Part shown: one piece after another, positions 1-6,791 of the stretch
How the letters are laid out: each line of letters opens with the position of its first letter
How positions within the stretch are numbered: the stretch's first letter is position 1
Origin: Pseudomonadota bacterium
GTDB lineage: Bacteria > Myxococcota_A > Bradymonadia > UBA4248
Assembly (NCBI GenBank): GCA_009786045.1
Contig: WQTY01000042.1
Span: 1 to 10,142, forward strand
Direction: 5' to 3'
Length of the DNA stretch: 10,142 nucleotides
The notes under the pieces: generated by a model
The model's database searches: none
What the model saw: the letters and a program-made list of their open reading frames with translations, nothing else
What the model was told of the DNA's origin: nothing
Translations under genes and position numbers: made by a program

Positions 1-1
1 C

Positions 2-1657
2 AGGCGCCAGGCCGCAGCACTCGGCGAGGAAATACCACTGGCACGGCAGGGACACACCTGCCACTTCGATGGCCCCAGTGATCAGGCACGCGACAAACTT
101 CACACAAAACTTCTCATTTCCGAGCCCATCGACTTCGGATTCGAAACCGAGACGATGGATCGCCAGCAGGCCATCGACGAACTCCAGCCATTGCTCAAGG
201 GCATTATGCGCGGCAAAGACATGTATGTGCGATTTGCCAGCCTTGGCCCCGCAGGCTCTCCGTTGTCCATCCGGGCCATGCAAATCACAGACTCTGCCTA
301 TGTCGTGCACTGCGAAGATCTCCTTTACCGGCGTGGCTATGAGGCCTTCCTCAATGCCAAAGACAAGGACGACTTCTTCCTTTTCGTACACAGTGCCGGG
401 GAACTCGAAAACGGTGTCACGAAAAATATCTCACAGCGACGCATCTACGTCGACCTTGACGGCGAACAGGTCTTCACGCTCAACAACCAATACGCAGGGA
501 ATTCCGTTGGCCTGAAGAAACTCGCCTTCCGGCTCGCCATCGCCCGGGCTCACAAAGCCGGATGGCTCGCCGAGCACATGTTCCTCATGGGCGTCAAAGC
601 CAAAGGACGCACCACCTACTTCGCAGGCGCCTTCCCCTCGGGCAGCGGCAAAACCTCGACCGCCATGATCCCCGGTCAGAGCATTGTCGGCGATGACCTC
701 ATTTACGCTCAGGAAGTCGATGGAAAACTTCGCGCCGTCAACGTCGAGAAGGGCATCTTTGGCATCATCGAAAACGTCAATGCCGAAGACGACCCCGAGA
801 TCTATAAAGTCCTCACGTCAGAGTGTGAGTGCATTTTCTCCAATGTCCTGATTTCCAGAGAAGGGGTGCCCTATTGGCAGGGCTCAAAGGTTGCTCCCCC
901 TGCTGAAGGCGGCAAACATTATCTCGGCTTCTGGAAGCCTGGCGACGTCAATGCTGCCGGGAAACCTGTCGACATTTCACACAAGAATGCCCGCTATACC
1001 ATCTGCCTCAATGCGCTCACGAACTGTGATCCTGCCCTGCACGCCGCAGAAGGCGTCGAAGTGAGGGGCATCATCTATGGCGGGCGCGACTCTGACACCA
1101 GCGTTCCCATCCTCGAAGCCCGTTCGTGGACACATGGCGTGCTGCTTGGCGCCTGTATCGAAAGCGAGACCACTGCTGCAACGCTTGGAACAATCGGTGT
1201 CCGACAGCACAATCCCTATGCCAGCCTCGACTTCATGACCATCCCGCTCAATCAGTACATTCAAAATCATCTCGACATGGGCCAGCGCCTCAAAACTTGT
1301 CCCGAAATTTTCGTGACCAATTATTTCCTCAAAAACGACAGGGGTGAATTTCTCAACCACAAGCTCGACAAAAAGGTCTGGATATTGTGGGCTGAGGCGC
1401 GTGTACATGGCGAGGTCGGGGCTATCGATACCCCCATCGGGCGGATCCCTCTGTATGAGGATCTGAAGCGGCTTTTCAGAGAAGCCCTCCATAAGGACTA
1501 TAGCCCCGAGGCCTACGAAACCCAGTTCAGAATCCGCGTGTGCGCTTATCGGCAAAAGTGGCAGCGTATGAAAGACATCTTTGCGCCTCTCGCCATGCCA
1601 GAGGTTTTCAAAAACGAGCTCCAGGCACAAATCCAAAAACTTGAACAATCGCCATGA
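2..1657 (+). CDS. pckG: Phosphoenolpyruvate carboxykinase, GTP-type family (5' partial)
   Basis: Catalyses oxaloacetate + NTP <-> PEP + CO2 + NDP in the cytoplasm, in gluconeogenesis or, in fermenters, anaplerotic CO2 fixation. The frame is open to the left edge, so the true start lies outside; an in-frame ATG at 155 is internal. Counting from that ATG, family motifs run in order: substrate loop MYVRFASLGPAGSPLS (23-38), YAGNSVGLKK (113-122, matching rat Y235-K244), GWLAEHM with the metal-ligand His (136-142), P-loop FPSGSGKTS (160-168), metal-binding GDD (179-181), NAR (278-280, rat 403-405), YGGR (rat R436 region) and ARSWTHGV. These identify the GTP family, not the ATP family. Oddities: the usual P-loop Cys (ACGKT) is Ser, and the guanine-pocket FGEN (rat 530-533) reads LDKK at 404-407. 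Nucleotide preference is therefore uncertain. The stop overlaps the next ATG (ATGA), implying translational coupling. Confidence 0.93.
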   Translation, partial: RRQAAALGEEIPLARQGHTCHFDGPSDQARDKLHTKLLISEPIDFGFETETMDRQQAIDELQPLLKGIMRGKDMYVRFASLGPAGSPLSIRAMQITDSAYVVHCEDLLYRRGYEAFLNAKDKDDFFLFVHSAGELENGVTKNISQRRIYVDLDGEQVFTLNNQYAGNSVGLKKLAFRLAIARAHKAGWLAEHMFLMGVKAKGRTTYFAGAFPSGSGKTSTAMIPGQSIVGDDLIYAQEVDGKLRAVNVEKGIFGIIENVNAEDDPEIYKVLTSECECIFSNVLISREGVPYWQGSKVAPPAEGGKHYLGFWKPGDVNAAGKPVDISHKNARYTICLNALTNCDPALHAAEGVEVRGIIYGGRDSDTSVPILEARSWTHGVLLGACIESETTAATLGTIGVRQHNPYASLDFMTIPLNQYIQNHLDMGQRLKTCPEIFVTNYFLKNDRGEFLNHKLDKKVWILWAEARVHGEVGAIDTPIGRIPLYEDLKRLFREALHKDYSPEAYETQFRIRVCAYRQKWQRMKDIFAPLAMPEVFKNELQAQIQKLEQSP

Positions 1658-2502
1658 CACACTTCGTCTATGACATCTATTCTGGTTTCATCGAAGACAC
1701 GCTCAGTGTCGTGGGTTCCAGAGACACAACACTCGTTGAGCGCTACCAGCGCCTTGGCAACTTCTCCCAAGGCGTCCTGGGGCTTCCTTCCTTTCTCATG
1801 CGAGGCTGGGAAGAGGCCATCGAAATGCTCATCATGACCCCTCCCAAACAGCTCACGACCCTGTCTCAGGCTGTGGCGATGCTCATGATCATGCGTGATG
1901 CCGGCCAGCGACGCTTCAGAATCATCACCGACACCTGGCGAGAGGATTTCTTCCTTCCCCATTTCCAGCATCTGGGTCATTCAGAGTATGCCCGCGACTT
2001 CCTCGGAAGCGCAATTGCCGGGTTGCTCTCACCTGATAAGGCTGTCCGCTGGGGGTTTCTCGACATCAATCAGATAAAGGCTCTCCTGCAAGGTGCCTTT
2101 GGCAACGACAGTTTTACGCAGACAAAGACTGCTGTCATCGCCGGTCGCCTTTCGCACATGCCTCGTGCTGAGGCTGAGCATGCCCTCATTGATGTCGGTA
2201 TCGACACGCAAAACTCCATCTCACACAACGTCGACTATCTCATCGTCGGTTCTAAAGGCACTGGCGGCACCAAACACGAAAAAGCTCAGAATCTCAACGA
2301 TGCAGGCCGGCAAATCACCGTCCTGGATGAAAACGGGTTCGACGCGCTGCTTCGCTCCCCCAAGCCGCCGCCCGAGAATTGGCCCCCTTCCGAGAAGGAA
2401 ATATTCGAGGACATCGTCAGTGCGCTGCGGCATGTGTGGGCTTTTGGGCTCGACCTCTATTGTCTGTCTTTCGCTTACGATCCAGACGAAAACACCCTCT
2501 GA
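1654..2502 (+). CDS. Unknown protein with C-terminal BRCT domain
   Basis: A 282-aa, probably cytoplasmic protein without signal peptide or membrane segment. Residues about 156-235 look like a BRCT domain of the bacterial DNA-ligase (LigA) type: TKTAVIAGRL as first strand, MPRAEAEHAL helix, the SISHNVDYLIVGS segment, then KHEKAQNL and ITVLDENGFDALL. BRCT domains bind DNA ends, phosphopeptides or protein partners. Residues 1-150 are mostly helical in appearance (for example TTLSQAVAMLMIM at 68-80) and I do not recognise them. A Pro-rich linker (SPKPPPENWPPS, 235-246) leads to a short C-terminal helix. The start is the ATG overlapping the PEP carboxykinase stop; no clear Shine-Dalgarno precedes it, which fits coupling. 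The ligase nucleotidyltransferase, OB and HhH domains are absent, so it is not LigA. Its role beside a carboxykinase is unknown. Confidence 0.85.
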   Translation: MTHFVYDIYSGFIEDTLSVVGSRDTTLVERYQRLGNFSQGVLGLPSFLMRGWEEAIEMLIMTPPKQLTTLSQAVAMLMIMRDAGQRRFRIITDTWREDFFLPHFQHLGHSEYARDFLGSAIAGLLSPDKAVRWGFLDINQIKALLQGAFGNDSFTQTKTAVIAGRLSHMPRAEAEHALIDVGIDTQNSISHNVDYLIVGSKGTGGTKHEKAQNLNDAGRQITVLDENGFDALLRSPKPPPENWPPSEKEIFEDIVSALRHVWAFGLDLYCLSFAYDPDENTL

Positions 2503-2505
2503 GTC

Positions 2506-3423
2506 ATGACACTGCCGCCGTTGCAAGCACAGCGCTATGGTTCCCTTTCGAAAATGCTGAGTGGTGCGGATCTGTTTCGCCGCTGTGAAGCACCACCCCG
2601 CCTGAGCACCGACTTCTTCTTTCCCGACTCGGCCGGGGACTTTTGCGGCATGCTATCGCTCGAAGATATTCAGCGAGATTTTTTCGACACGAACATTCTG
2701 AGCACGTGGCAAGCGCAGGGCCACGCCCGCATCTGGGTCACCGTGCCCGGGCAACAGGAACCCGGACGTCACGAACTCCAGGTCTGGTCCCAGATCAGCG
2801 ACAAATCCGAACTCCTCCTTCAGCTCATTGTCTGGCTCGAATACGTCTGCATTGAACGTTTCGAAATGGCTTTTCCTGCGTTCTGTGTCGAGCACCTGCG
2901 CTTGCAAAACCCCCTCTCTCTGCCACACCCCAACCATAAGCTGCCCGGCCAGGATTTCGCACCAAGCGGCACGCTTCGAAAGGTCTTTGCTCTCCTGCAG
3001 CACTGGGCCAGCCGCTGCGGTGCTCAGCTTATCACAGAAATCCCCCAGTACTTCCACACCGCCTATATCTTTCATCCTTACTTTCATTACGTTGATTTGC
3101 CGATGGCTGCGATCTTTCATCAGATTCAAACCGATCTTCTGCCCCCAAATCCCACACCAAATGATATCGCCAGGCTGTCGATGGCCTTCGAATCTGGCCT
3201 GGTAATGCACAACGACACACCCTACCTGTGGCCCACCGAACTGCAAGCCCATGGTCTGTCCTGCGATCTGGCCAAAAATCTGGCCGTCCACCCCTCCCAC
3301 GATTTGGACGGCCACTTTTCGATTTCCAATCCCCCCTGCCTCATCGAATGCCCTACCCCGGAGACTGCGCCGCCTGCTCCCGATCCAGCTGCACCTGATG
3401 ATAAATCAGCCCGCATGTCCTAA
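2506..3423 (+). CDS. Hypothetical protein, third gene of the PEPCK-BRCT unit
   Basis: A 305-aa soluble protein that I do not recognise. It starts 3 nt after the BRCT gene stops, without an obvious Shine-Dalgarno, so it is most likely translated by coupling in the same transcript. The body (about 1-280) is rich in aromatic and His residues, especially the stretch YFHTAYIFHPYFHYVDLP at 182-199; Cys residues are scattered (27, 47, 115, 127, 171) and form no metal-site pattern. Residues about 283-300 are a low-complexity Pro/Ala/Asp tail (TPETAPPAPDPAAPDD). The last 71 bp overlap the 3' end of the convergent membrane-protein gene, so the tail may be shaped by that overlap. No signal peptide or membrane helix is seen. 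Codon use resembles the two upstream genes, which supports it being real. Confidence 0.8.
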   Translation: MTLPPLQAQRYGSLSKMLSGADLFRRCEAPPRLSTDFFFPDSAGDFCGMLSLEDIQRDFFDTNILSTWQAQGHARIWVTVPGQQEPGRHELQVWSQISDKSELLLQLIVWLEYVCIERFEMAFPAFCVEHLRLQNPLSLPHPNHKLPGQDFAPSGTLRKVFALLQHWASRCGAQLITEIPQYFHTAYIFHPYFHYVDLPMAAIFHQIQTDLLPPNPTPNDIARLSMAFESGLVMHNDTPYLWPTELQAHGLSCDLAKNLAVHPSHDLDGHFSISNPPCLIECPTPETAPPAPDPAAPDDKSARMS

Positions 3424-3631
3424 GACCAAGAAACAGAACCCACAACCCCAAGCCTAAGAAGACAAGCATCCTTGTGTTACTCTCCCCATCACTCACCCCA
3501 TGGGCGCCATCCGTGGCCCTTGCCACTTCCCCTCCACTGGCCAGGGCCTCGCTCACCCCGCCCACACCGAAGTAAATCATAAAACTCGCCATCAACGAAA
3601 CAAACAGCACAAACATGGTATTCCTGTTCAT
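3353..3631 (-). CDS. Small membrane protein with two predicted helices
   Basis: A 92-aa protein of unknown function. Two hydrophobic segments are visible: about residues 6-26 (MFVLFVSLMASFMIYFGVGG) and 55-75 (MLVFLGLGLWVLFLGLRTCG). They are separated by a polar Gly/Ser/Ala-rich loop of about 28 residues and followed by a charged tail. This suggests a hairpin inner-membrane protein. The start is well supported by AAGGAGG four bases upstream of the ATG. It is divergent from the envelope-protein unit starting at 3769 and shares an AT-rich promoter region with it. Its 3' end runs 71 bp into the end of the convergent gene on the other strand. No family assigned. Confidence 0.78.
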   Translation of the reverse strand: MNRNTMFVLFVSLMASFMIYFGVGGVSEALASGGEVARATDGAHGVSDGESNTRMLVFLGLGLWVLFLGLRTCGLIYHQVQLDREQAAQSPG

Positions 3632-3768
3632 ATCGCCTCCTTGTGGGTTAAGCCATCAGGCGGTTTAGTCTAAGGTAACCAAAAAAATAACAATTTCAAC
3701 TAATTTTTCTTGAAAAGCATAAATATTTAAGTATTAAGTTTCACCCATTTTTTACACGATGTAAGCGT
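3632..3768. promoter_or_regulatory. AT-rich divergent promoter region
   Basis: This 137-bp gap separates the divergent small membrane gene and the envelope unit, and is clearly AT-richer than the coding DNA around it. On the + strand, TTGAAA (3710-3715), a 16-bp spacer and TATTAA (3732-3737) form a plausible sigma70-type promoter with a start near 3744, leaving a leader of about 25 nt before the ATG at 3769. On the minus strand a weaker candidate is TTGAAA with TACCTT 16 bp later. Both are pattern calls only; no Shine-Dalgarno is visible before 3769. Confidence 0.45.
3636..3642 (-). promoter_or_regulatory. Ribosome binding site of the small membrane protein
   Basis: Reads AAGGAGG on the minus strand, a near-perfect anti-16S match with 4 nt to the ATG at 3631. 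It is the strongest Shine-Dalgarno in the left half of the window and decides the start and reality of this small gene. Confidence 0.8.
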
Positions 3769-4626
3769 ATGTGGCATCTTATCTCCCGACTTCTTGCAGG
3801 CTCTGGCGTGTGCCTCGTCGTGATATCGGCGTGGTTTGGCAGTGTGGCTTGTGCGGAGGAATGGCATTTTTGGGAAGACAGGAGCTGGCGGGGCGGAAGT
3901 GAGGCAAGGGCGCTTCTTGAGTCTCTTGGCGAGGTTGTTTATGCCACATCGTCGACAGCTCTGAGACAGGGCGATGTGCTGATTTGGATATCGCCGGCAC
4001 CGGAAGCTTTGTTGGCCTGGCCCTCCCCGTCTTCCGGCATTCAGGCACTGATATTCGACGAGGGGGAAGCCAGCGAGGCCTTTCTTTGCCAGGCTGGGCT
4101 GTGCAAATCGGCATCGCAGGGCGTGAACGACATGGCGCGTCACGTCAACGGCAACCCCAACCTGCCTGTCATCCATGCGAGTTTTTCCTGGCAGGGAAAA
4201 CACTTTGACGGCGATCTGTGCTGGAATCATCCATCCCCTCTCCAGGGCGGACAGCCCCTGGTGGGGGATGAAGCCTTCGGCTATGTCTTTCTCCACCACC
4301 ATGGCGAAGTCATCATCCGGGATGCCAGTCTCCTGACCAACCTCATGCTCAACACTTTCGACAACAGACGTTTTGTGCGCTTCCTCCTTGAAGGCGCCTG
4401 CCAGGAAAGCTGTCGCTATGTTGTTGCCCGGGGCAATGAGATTTCGCTAGAAGACGATGGCCTATTCGCCAGGCACTGGGAATCTTTCAAGGCCTGGTTT
4501 GATGCGCATCATATCGCTGATCTGCCCTGGTATTGGCTGGCAGCGGGCATTTTGTCATTTTGGTTCATGATGGCGACAGTTTTAGCGATACCGCTTGGCC
4601 GAAGCCGACGAGGGAAGCAGGTATGA
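3769..4626 (+). CDS. Exported, membrane-anchored protein resembling DUF4350
   Basis: A 285-aa protein. Residues 1-29 form a signal peptide (hydrophobic LLAGSGVCLVVISAWFGS, likely cleavage VACA|EE). The mature part contains SEARALLESLGEVVYAT (44-60), a GDVLIWISP strand (68-76) and GEVIIRDASLLTNLMLNTFDNRRFV (179-203). These resemble the DUF4350 pattern, in which an ATPase-like or sugar-binding-like fold ends in a 'd.sl.tN..l..aDN' motif; that assignment is from memory and moderate. A C-terminal helix (about 254-276) followed by RSRRGK indicates anchoring with the bulk outside the cytoplasm. Five Cys in the mature region (107, 112, 151, 211, 215) could form disulfides. The gene ends in ATGA with the next start, so it is co-translated with the large exported protein and probably works with it. 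Substrate and function are unknown. Confidence 0.82.
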   Translation: MWHLISRLLAGSGVCLVVISAWFGSVACAEEWHFWEDRSWRGGSEARALLESLGEVVYATSSTALRQGDVLIWISPAPEALLAWPSPSSGIQALIFDEGEASEAFLCQAGLCKSASQGVNDMARHVNGNPNLPVIHASFSWQGKHFDGDLCWNHPSPLQGGQPLVGDEAFGYVFLHHHGEVIIRDASLLTNLMLNTFDNRRFVRFLLEGACQESCRYVVARGNEISLEDDGLFARHWESFKAWFDAHHIADLPWYWLAAGILSFWFMMATVLAIPLGRSRRGKQV

Positions 4627-6743
4627 GTCTTGGCATGCTCTTCGTAGCCTGGACAATGAGTTTATGGGGATTATCGGTGCGAACAGCAGATATCGCCCTG
4701 AATGAATCTTTGCCCCTGATATCAACTCAGTGTTTCGAAGTGCGCCCCATTGTCGATCAACCGCTGACCTGTCTGCTGTCGCTGGCGGGAAATTATCCCG
4801 AGAAACGCGCTGTGGTGCGGCGCGGCCGATGCTGTTTTCTTACCCGCGAAGGCCGGGGCCTCGTTTGGGTGCTTGGTGAGTCTGTCATGAGCCAGATTCT
4901 CGGTATCGAATTGCCGGGGTGGAAAGGACTGGGGAATGCACAGCACAACCGGGTAATGGTTTACCCGGCACGGCTCCTGGATTTGCTCGTTCTTGATGTC
5001 AAAAATGATGCTCCCATCGAAGCGGTACGCGTCACAATGGCCAGTGATGCCCTCCATCTGCTTGCCTTTCGGCGCTATACCGATGCAGACGGCTATGCCG
5101 TTTTACCGATGCTTCCGGGGCAGCCATACACGCTGACCCTCCGAGCCTCTGGTTACGTACAGCCCACCCCCTTCGTGGTCGAGATTCCATTGGATGAGGA
5201 AGAAGAGTTCCCGCAAATCATTGTCACACTCGATCCAGGTGTCCGGCTTGCGGGTCGTGTGACAGACGAACGAGGCCGTCCCGTCCCTGGAGCCAGGCTC
5301 CGCGTCCGGGTCTCGACATCGGAAGGCGTCGATTTTTGGGATTCCACACTGGATCTCCCAAAGCCCATCCGTGCTCGCGTCAATGACCGCTGGATCACTG
5401 CATGGCTGCCGAAACGTCCAACGTTTTCTGCCGATGACAAAGGACGCTTCCTCCTGCACACCATCCCTCGCGGTCTGATCGAATTGTACGCGGAGTCCGA
5501 AACACAGATTCCAGCAGAAATCCTTCGAATAGATGCCCGCGAGGATGATGCCTTCATGGCACTTGAACCGATCGTAACCTCGGGTCAGGGTGCCTGGATA
5601 AGGGTCGAAGATGAGCGCGGCGTCGCCCTTGAGGCACAAATCGTTGTCACAGATCTCAGGACACGCCATATGGTCAGCCAGCGCCGCATCGAAGGACGGG
5701 GTGCTGCACGCTTCAATAATCTGCCCCAACAGGCACAATTCGAGGTTTTCGCCCAAGGCTATGCCCCCCTCAGGGTACAGCGCACAGTTCAACCCAATGA
5801 CGAAATCATCCTCACCCTCGATACGCAGCTGACTGGATTCCGTGGTCAACTGACCGACAAGCGAGGTCAGGCAGTTGCCAGTGCCCGCATTACTGCCCTG
5901 AGTGCCGAGTTTGCCCTGTGCCACGCAAAAACCGATGCCAGGGGGCAATTCCTGCTGGAGAACTGCCCCGCCACCGGCGTCTGGGTCGAAGCACGTGACG
6001 CCAGATTTGCGCCAAAACGATTCCACCTGTCCGAGCCCACACCCCAAACCTGGGTTATGGATGAAGGAAAAAAACTGAGCATCGAAGTACAAGATGCCAG
6101 CCTGAAAAGCCTCATCGAAGCCGCCAGCTGCACCATCACGACGGCACACGACGAAAGCCGCACCCCCTGGGTCGATTCTTTCAATCTCACCCAGGGCACG
6201 ATAACCCTCGAACAGCGCCCAAACCTGCCACAGCAGCTGCGATGCAGAGCCAAAGGCTACGCGCCTGCCGAGGCATCTTTCGACGGCACACGGGACGCCG
6301 AACTCGTCTTATTGCTCAAACCAATGGTTGCAAAACACGGCGTCGTCGTCGACAGCTTTGGTGCCCCCGTGGCCTACGCTCAGATCGAAGCCCAGGGGGA
6401 GCGTTTCGAAACAGACGAAATTGGCCGCTTTCATATCGAAAGCGGCGCCGACGGCGATCTTCCGGCAAATGCCTGGCACTGGGAACACGGACGCGGCCAG
6501 GGAAGTCTGAAACCCAACACAGAAAATGTCATCCGCCTCAATGACCTCCCCAACGCCGAGTGTGAAAAAGCACTCCAGCACGAAGGCATCAGGACGATCA
6601 CGGACAGCGCCGTCCTGCTCGTCGACGCACCCGCAGGAACCTGGCAGCGCGCTGGCCTGCAGCGCGGCGACGCCGTCGAACACTGCACCCCCACGCAAAT
6701 GGACATCGTCCGCAACGGCAGACGCATCACCCTTCGACGGTAG
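4623..6743 (+). CDS. Large exported protein with carboxypeptidase-regulatory-like repeats and PDZ-like C-terminus
   Basis: A 706-aa protein starting at the ATG that overlaps the upstream stop (ATGA), with AGGG about 10 nt before it; this start gives a short signal-like N-terminus (MLFVAWTMSLWGLSV). After a poorly recognised region (about 25-117), roughly six beta-sandwich units follow at 118-204, 205-316, 323-401, 403-481, 484-566 and 569-638. The clearest have the CarboxypepD_reg-like pattern 'G.V.D..G.PV..A.....D..G.F....': GRVTDERGRPVPGARL (211-226) with DDKGRFLL (271-278), GQLTDKRGQAVASARI (408-423) with TDARGQFLL (437-445), and VVVDSFGAPVAYAQI (574-588) with TDEIGRFHI (597-605). Residues 655-706 resemble a PDZ end (LLVDAPAGTWQRAGLQRGD, then IVRNGRRITL). 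No catalytic domain is evident, so a structural, adhesive or periplasmic scaffold role is likely. An earlier in-frame ATG at 4533 lies within the upstream gene and is less likely. Confidence 0.85.
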   Translation: MSLGMLFVAWTMSLWGLSVRTADIALNESLPLISTQCFEVRPIVDQPLTCLLSLAGNYPEKRAVVRRGRCCFLTREGRGLVWVLGESVMSQILGIELPGWKGLGNAQHNRVMVYPARLLDLLVLDVKNDAPIEAVRVTMASDALHLLAFRRYTDADGYAVLPMLPGQPYTLTLRASGYVQPTPFVVEIPLDEEEEFPQIIVTLDPGVRLAGRVTDERGRPVPGARLRVRVSTSEGVDFWDSTLDLPKPIRARVNDRWITAWLPKRPTFSADDKGRFLLHTIPRGLIELYAESETQIPAEILRIDAREDDAFMALEPIVTSGQGAWIRVEDERGVALEAQIVVTDLRTRHMVSQRRIEGRGAARFNNLPQQAQFEVFAQGYAPLRVQRTVQPNDEIILTLDTQLTGFRGQLTDKRGQAVASARITALSAEFALCHAKTDARGQFLLENCPATGVWVEARDARFAPKRFHLSEPTPQTWVMDEGKKLSIEVQDASLKSLIEAASCTITTAHDESRTPWVDSFNLTQGTITLEQRPNLPQQLRCRAKGYAPAEASFDGTRDAELVLLLKPMVAKHGVVVDSFGAPVAYAQIEAQGERFETDEIGRFHIESGADGDLPANAWHWEHGRGQGSLKPNTENVIRLNDLPNAECEKALQHEGIRTITDSAVLLVDAPAGTWQRAGLQRGDAVEHCTPTQMDIVRNGRRITLRR

Positions 6744-6750
6744 GTTTTTA

Positions 6751-6784
6751 TTTTTTGTGGGGGAACAAGTTCCCCCACAAAAAA
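6751..6784. repeat. Perfect 16-bp palindrome between convergent genes (repeat copy 1)
   Basis: The arms are TTTTTTGTGGGGGAAC (6751-6766) and its exact complement (6769-6784), with 2 nt between. It fills the 48-nt gap between the stops of the exported protein (6743) and the carbamoyltransferase (6792). T-runs precede and A-runs follow the GC stem on both strands, the reverse of a canonical intrinsic terminator, although such a strong hairpin could still stop or stabilise both transcripts. Positions 6756-6785 recur exactly at 9606-9635, so this is a dispersed element. Confidence 0.85.
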
Positions 6785-6791
6785 AACGACT

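Noticed and set aside
977..1660. - strand open frame opposite the PEP carboxykinase
   Set aside because: Shadow of a well-identified enzyme; no ribosome site or family match seen.
4533..4622. Earlier start of the exported repeat protein
   Set aside because: It would overlap 94 bp of the upstream gene and add a non-signal N-terminus. The ATG at 4623 gives ATGA coupling and a signal-like sequence.
5103..6149. Long - strand open frame (348 codons)
   Set aside because: It is antisense to the exported repeat protein, which has clear domains, signal peptide and coupling.
6751..6784. Bidirectional intrinsic terminator
   Set aside because: A canonical terminator needs a T-run after the stem. Here the stem is followed by A-runs on both strands, so it is recorded as a repeat palindrome instead.
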